Of a stretch of DNA of 64,000 nt, positions 54,716-62,648 are shown piece by piece. How positions within the stretch are numbered: the first letter of the stretch is position 1; every line of letters starts with the position of its first letter. Source of the DNA: Gemmatimonadaceae bacterium (GTDB taxonomy: Bacteria; Gemmatimonadota; Gemmatimonadetes; Gemmatimonadales; Gemmatimonadaceae); NCBI GenBank assembly GCA_036496605.1, contig DASXKV010000035.1, positions 147,855-211,854 of the forward strand. Direction: 5' to 3'. The notes beneath the pieces were generated by a model, which saw nothing but the letters and a program-made list of their open reading frames with translations, had not been told where the DNA came from and searched no databases. A program made the translations under genes and the position numbers.

Positions 54716-55902
54716 CGTGGCACTTCCTGCATGATCGAGCGTCGCCTGAGTTGAGCAAGCTCTCACTACGGACACTTCTGGCGCTGGCGGCGCTCGCTGC
54801 CGCGCCGATTGTCGTGCATGCGCAATCGAATCTGAGCACGCAGGGGTTGGGTTTCGCACCGGGCCAGATCAGCACACGCGCCGAGGGTACCGGCGGCGCG
54901 ATCGGCGAGATCGATCCGTTGTCGCTCATCAATCCGGCGGCGCTCGCGTTCATCGGCACGACGACGCTCTTCTTTCAGATCGAGCCGGAATACCGGAGTG
55001 TCGTTGTCGGCACGGCGACGAGTACTACGACGACGGCGCGCTACCCGCTCTTCGCCGCGGTCATTCCGGTCGGCTCGAGCTGGGCTTTCGGCGTGACGTC
55101 GGCGACACTGCTCGATCGCACCTGGACGACGACGATCGACAGCAACATCGTCATCGCTCCGGACACGGTCGCGTCGACCTTCATCGCGGGATCCAGCGGA
55201 TCGATCAACGACCTGCAGCTCGCCGCCGCGTGGACCCCGACTACCTACGTGCGACTCGGTCTCGGCGGACACTTGATGAGCGGCAGCGATCGCGTATTTG
55301 TCGGCCGCACGTTCACAAACAACAGCGCTTTTGGAAACTTTGCGGATAGCACCACGATCGGCTTCGATGGTGGTGCGGTATCCGGCGGTATCGAGCTCGT
55401 CGCGCCAAAGATCGCGATCGCGTCCGCGTCGTTCCGAAAGGGCGGGGCGCTCAACGCGACCCGCAACGACACGGCGCTCGCGCACGCGCACGTACCGGAT
55501 CGTCTTGGCTTCTCGTTGGCGTACGTTGGCATCGCCGGCAGCGAGATCGCCGTGCGCACAGCGTACGACAAATGGTCGTCATTGAAGGGGCTCACGCCGG
55601 GCGTCGCTCAGCCTGTGAACGCATGGGACACGAGCGTTGGGGCGGATATTGCCGGCCCACACCTGGGAGGCGGGCAGCCTTTGATGCTCCGCCTCGGAGG
55701 CCGGTGGCGTACGCTGCCATACGGCGCTGGCCCGACGAGTGAAAACGTTACGGAACGGACGTTCACTGCAGGATTGGGAACGTCGTTTGCCGGCGGACGT
55801 GTCATCTCGGATCTTGCGGTCCTGCACTCCAATCGCGTTGCGAATCTCGGGATCAGTGAACGCGCATGGACGTTGAGCATCGGATTGGGCGTTCGTCCCT
55901 GA
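54712..55902 (+). CDS. Outer-membrane beta-barrel protein
   Basis: 396 residues. The signal peptide ends near VVHAQ. The mature chain is a series of amphipathic beta strands with alternating polar and hydrophobic residues and aromatic ends (YPLFAAVIPVGSSWAFGVTSATLL, LGFSLAYVGIAGSEIAVRTAYDKW), and a C-terminal strand WTLSIGLGVRP. The N-terminal GTGGAIGEIDPLSLINPAALAF segment resembles FadL/PorV-type barrels. Coupled by overlap to the lipoprotein upstream and the kinase hybrid downstream. Confidence 0.72.
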   Translation: MTWHFLHDRASPELSKLSLRTLLALAALAAAPIVVHAQSNLSTQGLGFAPGQISTRAEGTGGAIGEIDPLSLINPAALAFIGTTTLFFQIEPEYRSVVVGTATSTTTTARYPLFAAVIPVGSSWAFGVTSATLLDRTWTTTIDSNIVIAPDTVASTFIAGSSGSINDLQLAAAWTPTTYVRLGLGGHLMSGSDRVFVGRTFTNNSAFGNFADSTTIGFDGGAVSGGIELVAPKIAIASASFRKGGALNATRNDTALAHAHVPDRLGFSLAYVGIAGSEIAVRTAYDKWSSLKGLTPGVAQPVNAWDTSVGADIAGPHLGGGQPLMLRLGGRWRTLPYGAGPTSENVTERTFTAGLGTSFAGGRVISDLAVLHSNRVANLGISERAWTLSIGLGVRP

Positions 55903-57110
55903 CCGATCAGCGACAGGTGGAGAGCAACGGTCCTCCCGCCGATGCGCCGCTGATTCTCGTCGCCGACGACGTTCCGGCGAACGTGGAGCTGTTGTTCGAT
56001 CAGCTCCATGTGCTGGGCTTTCGTGCAATCCCCGCGCACGACGGACCGTCCGCGTTGAAAGCGTGCTTCGACAGCAAGCCCGATCTCTGCATTCTCGACG
56101 TGTCGATGCCGGCCGGTGACCTCGGCTGCGACGACCGGTCGACGGGATTCGAGGTCTGTCGTCGCATCAAGCGCGATCCCCGCACGAAGAACATCCCCGT
56201 CATTTTCGTCACCGCGCTCAACGACACCACCGACCGCGTGAAGGCGATCGAAGCGGGCGGCGATGACTTTCTGACGAAGCCGCACAATCGACTCGTCCTC
56301 GGCGCTCGTGTTCGGAGCCTTCTCAAGCTCAAAGCGGCCACCGACGCGCTCGAGGAGAGCCTTCGCAAGCAGCGCGAGCTGCAGAAAATGCGCGATGATC
56401 TCATGAAGATGATCGTGCACGATCTGAAGACGCCACTGACCTCCGTCCTGGCCACGATGGAGATGCTGCTCGACGGTGACTTCGGTTCGCTCGTCGAAGA
56501 CCAGCGAAAGGCAGTTGGCGAGGCGGAAGGCAAGGCCGAGGATCTTCTCGCGCTCATCAACGACGTGCTCGAGGTGTCGCGCATCGAGGAGGCCGAGCTC
56601 ACGCTCGACCTGCAGCCGATCGCGCCCGGTGCGTTTCTCACCGAGATCGAGCACGAATGGGAGGTTCGCTTTCAGCAGGAAGGCACCGAGGCCACCGTCG
56701 AAGTTGCGGATGACGCACCCGTATTCGAGGCTGATAAGGAACTGCTCAAGCGCGTGCTGAACAATCTCGTTCAGAACGCCGTCACGCACTCGGCGCAGGC
56801 GGTGAAGATCGAGTTCAAGGCGCGGAAGGATGGTGACGGTGTGCTCTTCACCGTCTCCGACAACGGGCCGGGCATCCCGCCGCAATACCACGAAGTGATA
56901 TTTCGCAAGTTTGAACGTGTGAAAACCCAGGGCGTGCCGCGCACGCGCAGCTCGGGTCTCGGGCTCGCCTTCTGCAAGCTGGTCGTCGACGCGCACGGCG
57001 GTCGGATCTGGGTTCAGAGTGCCGAAGGGCAGGGAAGCGCCTTCCACTTCACCTTGCCGCTCAAGCCGCCGCAGCGCGTCGTCCGCGTGTCCGGCGCACC
57101 GCTCGTTTAA
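55866..57110 (+). CDS. Receiver-histidine kinase hybrid (REC-HisKA-HATPase)
   Basis: 414 residues. The N-terminal receiver has an acidic pair in LVADDVPAN and phospho-acceptor in LCILDVSMP; KP of FLTKPHN is the conserved Lys. A coiled coil (AATDALEESLRKQRELQKMRDD) leads to HisKA with MIVHDLKTPLTSV, then HATPase with NNLVQNAVTHS, DNGPGIPPQ and SSGLGLAFCKLVVDAHGG. No membrane segment. The receiver precedes the kinase, as in intracellular relay kinases. ATG 55866 overlaps the barrel gene by 37 bp; GTG 55917 is an alternative. Confidence 0.9.
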   Translation: MDVEHRIGRSSLTDQRQVESNGPPADAPLILVADDVPANVELLFDQLHVLGFRAIPAHDGPSALKACFDSKPDLCILDVSMPAGDLGCDDRSTGFEVCRRIKRDPRTKNIPVIFVTALNDTTDRVKAIEAGGDDFLTKPHNRLVLGARVRSLLKLKAATDALEESLRKQRELQKMRDDLMKMIVHDLKTPLTSVLATMEMLLDGDFGSLVEDQRKAVGEAEGKAEDLLALINDVLEVSRIEEAELTLDLQPIAPGAFLTEIEHEWEVRFQQEGTEATVEVADDAPVFEADKELLKRVLNNLVQNAVTHSAQAVKIEFKARKDGDGVLFTVSDNGPGIPPQYHEVIFRKFERVKTQGVPRTRSSGLGLAFCKLVVDAHGGRIWVQSAEGQGSAFHFTLPLKPPQRVVRVSGAPLV

Positions 57111-57129
57111 GCTCGGAGCGCGGACGGCG

Positions 57130-58392
57130 ATGCGGGTGTATTTGCGGACGTTCGGTTGCCGCGCGAACCACTACGACACCGAAACGGCGCGCGCAATGAT
57201 CGAGCGCGCCGGGCACGGCATCGTGAGCGATGTCGCTGAAGCGGACGTCGCGCTCTTCAATAGCTGCGCCGTCACCGCGGAAGCCGAGGCGGATCTCCGC
57301 GGCGCGGTGCGACGTGCCGCGCGATCGCGACCGGAATTGCGCAGTGTCATCATGGGTTGCGCAACAGGGTTCGCCGCTCGACGCGACGACAGCTCGCTGC
57401 GGTCACTGCCGACGGTTCAACACCTCGTCGAGGGCGCAGACATGGCGGCGCTCGCCTCTGCGCTCGAGCTGCCTCCTGAGGCATCGGTGGCGCGTGCCGC
57501 GGCGCAGACGACGGTTCGCGCGTTGTTGCGCGTGCAGGACGGCTGCGACGAGCATTGCACCTTTTGCGCGACGACCGTCGCGCGTGGGGCCAATCGCAGT
57601 CGCGCTGCCGACGAGATCGTCGGCGAAGCGCGGGTGCTGGCCGACCGGCATCCGGAAATCGTCGTCACGGGGATTCACATCGGCAGCTATGGCCACGACA
57701 TCGGCAGCTCGTTAGGCGAGCTCGTGGAGCGCCTCGTCGCCGACGTGCCCGACGTTCGATTCCGCTTGTCGTCGCTCGAGGCAACGGAGCTCGACGACCG
57801 CCTCATCGCCCTGCTCAGTGCTGCGCCCGAGCACCTCGTCCCGCACCTTCACGCTCCGTTGCAGTCGGGGTCCGACGCGGTGTTGAAGCGCATGGGTCGG
57901 CACTGGTACACTGCGGACGCATATGCGCAGGTCGTCGAGCGACTCGCCGCGTCCTGCTCGACGCTCGGTCTCGGCGCCGACATCATTGCCGGATTCCCTG
58001 GCGAAACGGACGCCGATCACGCACAGACGATGGCACTCGTCGAGCGCCTGCCGTTCACGTACTTGCACGTTTTCCCGTTCTCGCTCCGCCCGGGCACGCC
58101 GGCCGAGCGACTCGGGGGACGCGTTCATCCTTCCGTCATTGCGGATCGGGCGCGCCAGCTACGAGAATTGGCGAGCCGGAAAGCGTTCGCATATCGGCAG
58201 TCCCGCGCCGGTGGCCTCGCGGACGTCGTGGTCGTCCGAGGTGGCCCCGCCGCGACCGAGCGAGAGGGACTGACGGAAGATTATCTTTCTGTACTTCCGC
58301 CGTCGCAGCTGGCGCGTGGGGTCCGTTATCAGGCGAAGCTCGCCCTCGATGGTTCCCGTCTCTCCGCAATCGCCCTAGCCCCTAGCCCCTAG
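57130..58392 (+). CDS. mtaB: MtaB-type tRNA methylthiotransferase
   Basis: 420 residues from ATG 57130. Radical SAM enzyme that adds a methylthio group to t6A37 in tRNA. The N-terminal UPF0004 domain has Cys in TFGCRANHYD, NSCAVTAEA and MGCATG; the radical SAM cluster is C139-x3-C143-x2-C146 in GCDEHCTFC; HLHAPLQSGSDAVLKRMGR and ADIIAGFPGETD follow. GCRAN rather than GCQMN separates it from MiaB. The last residues (LAPSP) and TAG stop are written by a CCCCTAG repeat. Confidence 0.9.
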   Translation: MRVYLRTFGCRANHYDTETARAMIERAGHGIVSDVAEADVALFNSCAVTAEAEADLRGAVRRAARSRPELRSVIMGCATGFAARRDDSSLRSLPTVQHLVEGADMAALASALELPPEASVARAAAQTTVRALLRVQDGCDEHCTFCATTVARGANRSRAADEIVGEARVLADRHPEIVVTGIHIGSYGHDIGSSLGELVERLVADVPDVRFRLSSLEATELDDRLIALLSAAPEHLVPHLHAPLQSGSDAVLKRMGRHWYTADAYAQVVERLAASCSTLGLGADIIAGFPGETDADHAQTMALVERLPFTYLHVFPFSLRPGTPAERLGGRVHPSVIADRARQLRELASRKAFAYRQSRAGGLADVVVVRGGPAATEREGLTEDYLSVLPPSQLARGVRYQAKLALDGSRLSAIALAPSP

Positions 58393-58397
58393 CCCCT
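58376..58397. repeat. CCCCTAG triple repeat between mtaB and miaB
   Basis: Three and a half copies of CCCCTAG overlap the 3' end of mtaB, supply its stop codon, and end at the TTG start of miaB. Only the C-rich arm is present on the + strand; the complement is a GGGG-CTA run. It is the shortest member of this family in the window. Confidence 0.7.
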
Positions 58398-59723
58398 TTG
58401 CCCTCCGTCTACGTCGAAACCTATGGCTGTCAGATGAACGTGAGCGACTCCGAGCTGATGCTCGGCAAGCTCGCGGCACACGGCTATGAGTCCGTAGCGG
58501 GCCCGGAAGGGGCGGACGTCATTCTCGTCAACACCTGCGCGATTCGCGATCACGCCGAGCAACGCGTCATTGGTCGATTGGGCGAGTTGAAGCGCCACAT
58601 GAAGCCTACGTCCATCATGGGAGTGACGGGTTGCATGGCGCAGCGGCTCGGTCCGCAATTGCTCGAGAAGGCGAAGCACGTCAGCCTCGTGGTCGGACCG
58701 GACGGCTACCGCGCACTGCCCGCACTCGTCGAGCGCGCGCGTGAGGGCGAGCGCCCCATCTCGACCTCGTTCGATCTCGAGGAGCATTACGAGGACTTCC
58801 AACCGAAGCGATTCGATCGCGTCAAAGCCTGGATTCCCGTACAACGGGGCTGCGACTACCGCTGTACGTATTGCATCGTGCCGTACACGAGAGGCGCGGA
58901 GCGAAGCCGTCAGCTTGCCGACGTCGTGCGCGAGGTCGAGCAAGTCGTGCGGGAGGGGATGAGCGAAGTCGTACTTCTCGGCCAGACGGTGAACTCGTAT
59001 CACGACGGCGAATATGACTTCGCGGATCTCCTGCGTGCGGTGGGATCCGTAGAGGGCATCCGTCGCGTTCGCTTTACGAGTCCGCACCCTAACGATTTCA
59101 GCGATCGTGTCATCGCGGCGCTGGCCGAGGTGCAGGCTGTTTGCGAGCACGTGCATCTGCCGATGCAGTCCGGTTCGACGCGCACACTCAAGCGCATGCT
59201 GCGGCGTTACACGCGCGAGCAGTATCTCGAGTGTGTGGATCGATTGCGACAGGCCGTTCGTGGCCTCTCACTGACCACCGACGTCATTGTCGGCTTTCCG
59301 GGCGAGACGGAAGAGGATTTCCAGGAGACGCTCAGCGCCGTGCGTGAGGTCGGCTTCGCCGACGCGTTCACGTTCATCTTCTCGATGCGCGACGGCACGC
59401 CGGCAACGCGTCTTCCCGCCGAGATGATCGTGCCGGAGGAGGTTGCGTCGGATCGAATGGCTCGACTGATCGAGACGGTGCGCGGCATGTCGCGCGAACG
59501 GAATCTCACGCTGCTCGGTCAGCGCTACGAAGTGCTCGTCGAGAAAGGCGCGCGCCGCGGCGAGCTGCTTCAGGCCCGGACGCGCGACTTCAAGACGGTG
59601 CTGCTTCCGGGCGACGAATCGATGATCGGCCGATACTACAACGTGGAGCTGACCGGTACTACGGGTTCCACTTTCACGGGTACGATTGTGCGCAATCGTC
59701 AGCCCCTGCCGATGGCCGGATGA
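58398..59723 (+). CDS. miaB: MiaB tRNA-2-methylthio-N6-dimethylallyladenosine synthase
   Basis: 441 residues. Radical SAM methylthiotransferase acting on i6A37. ETYGCQMNVSDSE, VNTCAIRDHAEQR and TGCMAQRLG carry the auxiliary cluster cysteines; C152-x3-C156-x2-C159 in GCDYRCTYC binds the radical SAM cluster; HLPMQSGSTRTLKRM and TDVIVGFPGETEEDFQ follow, with a C-terminal TRAM domain (YEVLVEKGA...). The start appears to be TTG 58398 directly after a CCCCTAG repeat, without a Shine-Dalgarno. Confidence 0.95.
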   Translation: MPSVYVETYGCQMNVSDSELMLGKLAAHGYESVAGPEGADVILVNTCAIRDHAEQRVIGRLGELKRHMKPTSIMGVTGCMAQRLGPQLLEKAKHVSLVVGPDGYRALPALVERAREGERPISTSFDLEEHYEDFQPKRFDRVKAWIPVQRGCDYRCTYCIVPYTRGAERSRQLADVVREVEQVVREGMSEVVLLGQTVNSYHDGEYDFADLLRAVGSVEGIRRVRFTSPHPNDFSDRVIAALAEVQAVCEHVHLPMQSGSTRTLKRMLRRYTREQYLECVDRLRQAVRGLSLTTDVIVGFPGETEEDFQETLSAVREVGFADAFTFIFSMRDGTPATRLPAEMIVPEEVASDRMARLIETVRGMSRERNLTLLGQRYEVLVEKGARRGELLQARTRDFKTVLLPGDESMIGRYYNVELTGTTGSTFTGTIVRNRQPLPMAG

Positions 59724-60022
59724 GAAGCCCCCTCGAACGTGCGGTTCGCGAAGTACACGCGAAACTTTCGGCGACTCACACCGAGTTTTGCTCCTGCGAG
59801 CAATGCGCGGATGATGTGGTCGCGTACGTCATGAACCAGACTAAGCCCCGATACACGACCACGGGGCTAGGCTGGGCGATCGAGGCAGCGGATCTCGACA
59901 CGGACCAGGTGCGCGCTGAGCTCTCCGTGCTCGTGTTCGAAGCGATGCACCGCGTCGCCGAGCAACCGCGTCACGCACCCTCCGAGGCTGTCACCGGCAA
60001 ACACCGCCCGGCTGGGTCGTGA
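59720..60022 (+). CDS. ComFB-like late competence family protein
   Basis: 100 residues. C24-x-C26-x2-C29 in EFCSCEQCADDVVAYVMNQTKPRYTTT closely follows the ComFB family pattern (Cys cluster, then D-x2-A-x2-LN-x3-P-x-Y). ComFB is encoded in the Bacillus comF operon, and relatives in cyanobacteria bind cyclic di-GMP. Position between miaB and comEC supports a link to DNA uptake or to pilus-type surface behaviour, but that is inference. The start overlaps the miaB stop (ATGA). Confidence 0.75.
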   Translation: MRSPLERAVREVHAKLSATHTEFCSCEQCADDVVAYVMNQTKPRYTTTGLGWAIEAADLDTDQVRAELSVLVFEAMHRVAEQPRHAPSEAVTGKHRPAGS

Positions 60023-60066
60023 GGCGCGGTCGGGCTTCGCGGTGACGTCATCCCGCGGAGCTCGAA

Positions 60067-62277
60067 ATGCCGCTCGTCGCCGTTGCCATTCTCGCGTATG
60101 CCGCCGGCTTGTTAGGCGGGTTTGGTTTCGGTGCTGCGCTCACCGGCATCATCGGCCTGACGATCGCGCTGATGGGCGCTATTCATCATCGAGTCCTGGT
60201 CGGCGCTTGTGGTGCCGCACTCACCGCGGGCGCGCTCGTCGCCGGCGGTGCGGGGATCGCAGACGCGCACTGCGAGCAGGACGTCGTGCGCGAGGGCATT
60301 CCGCGGGCGATCATCGACGAGGCAGCCTCGCCCGGCGCTTTCGTCCACGCTCACGCGGTCGGCTGTCCGCTGGTCATCTCATTGTCGGTGGCGGCGGGGA
60401 GCGTTCCGGCGGGAAGCACGGTGACGATTCGTGGCGATCTCGCGCCAGCTCAACGCGGATACGTCGTCCGTAACGCGAGGCTTGCGCTCGTCGAAGGTCC
60501 GGGGTGGCGCGCGCGATGGCGAATCCGTGCGACCGCCTCGATCGAGCAGGTGTTCAGGGCCGATGCACCTCTGGCGAAGGCGCTCCTCGTCGCCGATACG
60601 CGTGACCTCTCACCCGAGATTCGCGACCGGTACGCTGCCGCCGGTCTCGCGCACATGCTGTCGATCTCGGGGCTGCACGTCGGCATCATCGCCGTGGCCC
60701 TCGAGATCCTGTTTCAGATCATGCGTCTCGCGCGGCGAACGGCGACCGTTTCTGCGATCGTCGTCGTCGCCGTCTACGTCGCGCTCATCGGCGCACCGGA
60801 TGCGGCGGTACGCTCGGCGGCCATGCTCGCGGCGTTAGGCGCATCGCGACTGCTGCAGCGCCCGACGTCACCCTGGGCGATACTCGCGATCGGCGCGGCG
60901 ACGCCCCTCATTTCGCCGCGGTCGGTGCTCGATGTGGGCTATCAGCTGTCGGTGATCGGCGTCGCCGCGCTCATCGCCGCCGGCTCGCTCGTTAGGCGCG
61001 TCGTGCCGCGCCGCATCGCTGGCTGGCGGCGCACGCTCGTCGCCGGGCTTGTCGTCTCGACCGTGGCCACTGTCGCGAGCGCGCCGCTCGTCGCCTGGAC
61101 CTTTGGGCGGATCAGTCTGGTGGGACCGCTCACCAATCTCGTCGCTGCACCGCTGATGACTCTCGCCCAGCCGATGCTCTTCCTCGGCCTCTTGCTCGCG
61201 CCATTTCCCGCGCTGGCCGCCCTCATCGGGGACGCCGCGCATCCGCTGCTCGCGGGCTTCGACGCGATCGCGCTCGCCGGTGCGTCAATCCCGGGCGGAT
61301 GGATGGTGGTCTCGCCCACGATCGCCACCGCGTTGCTCGCGGGAGTTGCCTCGGTCGCGCTGATCGTCGCCTGTGTGAGCCGCTGGCCGGCTCACGCGCT
61401 GATCGTCGGCAGCGTTGCGATCGCCTTTCTCGTATGGAGTGGCCTCGCGCCAGCCGGCACCGGCCTCGTAGAGGTGCATCTCATCGACGTGGGGCAAGGG
61501 GACGCGATCGGCCTTCGAACGCCACACGGCCATTGGGTTCTCATCGACGCAGGAAGGGCCTGGCATGGAGGCGATGCGGGCCGGTCGGTCGTCCTGCCCT
61601 ACCTGGCGCGCCGGCGCGGCGATCTCGTGGCGTTCATTCTGTCGCATCCACACACCGATCATGTGGGCGGTGCGGCGACAGTCATCGCGGCGCTACATCC
61701 GGCGCGTTATTTCGATGCGGCCTTTGCCGGCGACGCGGACGCCTATCGAGAGTCGCTTCTGCGCGCTCACGAGGTCGGCACCGCCTGGCAACGCGTGCAC
61801 CCCAATGACTCGCTCGTGGTCGATGGCGTCGTGCTCCGCTTCCTCGGACCCGATTCAGCCTGGACCGCCGCGCTCACCGACCCAAATCTCGCGAGTACGA
61901 TCGTGCTCGCGCGGTTCGGCAGCGTGCGTATCCTCCTCGTCGGCGACGCGGAACGACCGGAGGAGGACTGGCTAGTGGCCCGATACGGCGATTCGTTGCA
62001 CGCCGACGTCCTGAAGGTGGGTCATCATGGCAGTTCGACGAGTAGCAGCGGTCCCTTTCTCGACGCCGTTCGGCCGAGAATCGCGCTCGTGTCGGTAGGG
62101 GCGGGAAACAGCTACGGTCATCCAAGCGCCGCTGTCATGGCCACGCTCGCTGCCCGAGGTGCACAAGTATTGCGAACGGACCGGCTCGGGACCATCGTCG
62201 TCCGCACCGACGGGCAGCGCCTCGAGGTAGACGCCAGTGGAGAGTCATGGGAGCTTCCGATTTCGTCGCGGCCCTGA
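60067..62277 (+). CDS. comEC: ComEC/Rec2 DNA-uptake channel
   Basis: 736 residues. Inner-membrane channel for single-stranded DNA in natural transformation. An N-terminal DUF4131-like domain follows the first helices; the competence core has LAHMLSISGLHVGIIAVALEIL and many membrane helices; the C-terminal metallo-beta-lactamase-like domain has VHLIDVGQGDAIGL, SHPHTDHVGG, LLVGDAE and KVGHHGSST, so its nuclease-type site looks intact. Two copies of the frequent octamer GCCTAACG lie inside this gene (60833 and 60990). Confidence 0.94.
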   Translation: MPLVAVAILAYAAGLLGGFGFGAALTGIIGLTIALMGAIHHRVLVGACGAALTAGALVAGGAGIADAHCEQDVVREGIPRAIIDEAASPGAFVHAHAVGCPLVISLSVAAGSVPAGSTVTIRGDLAPAQRGYVVRNARLALVEGPGWRARWRIRATASIEQVFRADAPLAKALLVADTRDLSPEIRDRYAAAGLAHMLSISGLHVGIIAVALEILFQIMRLARRTATVSAIVVVAVYVALIGAPDAAVRSAAMLAALGASRLLQRPTSPWAILAIGAATPLISPRSVLDVGYQLSVIGVAALIAAGSLVRRVVPRRIAGWRRTLVAGLVVSTVATVASAPLVAWTFGRISLVGPLTNLVAAPLMTLAQPMLFLGLLLAPFPALAALIGDAAHPLLAGFDAIALAGASIPGGWMVVSPTIATALLAGVASVALIVACVSRWPAHALIVGSVAIAFLVWSGLAPAGTGLVEVHLIDVGQGDAIGLRTPHGHWVLIDAGRAWHGGDAGRSVVLPYLARRRGDLVAFILSHPHTDHVGGAATVIAALHPARYFDAAFAGDADAYRESLLRAHEVGTAWQRVHPNDSLVVDGVVLRFLGPDSAWTAALTDPNLASTIVLARFGSVRILLVGDAERPEEDWLVARYGDSLHADVLKVGHHGSSTSSSGPFLDAVRPRIALVSVGAGNSYGHPSAAVMATLAARGAQVLRTDRLGTIVVRTDGQRLEVDASGESWELPISSRP

Positions 62278-62621
62278 TCGGCCGGCGACTGACGCTGTCG
62301 CCGACCCTTCGAGCACGGTATCCCGAGCTCGAGGGCGTGCGGTGGCGTCGCGGCGGCATCCCGGTGAACGTGGCCGGCTGGTTCCTTGGTCAGGGATCGG
62401 CGGCGGCGATCACGCTGTGGCGCACCGTGTTTCTCTCACCGTCGGTCTCGCCCGACGACGAGTTACTCTTGCACGAATTCCGGCACGTTCAACAGTTTGA
62501 GGCCAGTCTGACATTCCCTCTCCGCTATTTGTGGGAGAGTGCACGGCGTGGCTACTTTGCCAATCGTTTCGAGGTCGACGCGCGCGACTATGCGGCGCGG
62601 CGGAAGGAGCGTAGTAGTTGA
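62247..62621 (+). CDS. Small HExxH zincin-like protein
   Basis: 124 residues. H76-E77-F-R-H80 in LLHEFRHVQQFE and a later Glu/Asp-rich YFANRFEVDARDYA resemble minimal zinc-metalloprotease cores of the DUF4157 type. No signal peptide; a Trp-rich hydrophobic segment (WFLGQGSAAAITLWRTVFL) precedes the motif. It overlaps the end of comEC by 31 bp. Activity and role unknown. Confidence 0.6.
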   Translation: MGASDFVAALIGRRLTLSPTLRARYPELEGVRWRRGGIPVNVAGWFLGQGSAAAITLWRTVFLSPSVSPDDELLLHEFRHVQQFEASLTFPLRYLWESARRGYFANRFEVDARDYAARRKERSS

Positions 62622-62648
62622 ACGAGGTCTTCAGCGGAGGGCTTTGGC

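Larger units (their letters stand above)
1984..60997. repeat. Dispersed octamer GCCTAACG/CGTTAGGC, about 40 copies
   Basis: Exact copies counted by eye start at 1984, 2398, 3424, 4243, 5459, 6231, 6725, 8445, 8704, 11212, 11563, 13744, 15837, 16645, 18001, 18400, 22291, 22625, 25210, 27156, 27633, 28541, 28704, 30512, 31746, 32803, 33948, 35519, 36149, 39311, 41364, 41953, 43357, 44578, 45682, 46311, 50994, 57710, 60833 and 60990. One-mismatch copies include 20914, 46056, 46835, 59087 and 60110. The base before GCC is most often C. Nearly all copies are inside genes, in both orientations and several frames. Confidence 0.8.

Noticed and set aside
1984..60997. TTAGGC copies as telomere-like repeats.
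   Set aside because: The copies are single and dispersed inside genes, not tandem, and the conserved word is GCCTAACG rather than TTAGGC repeats.
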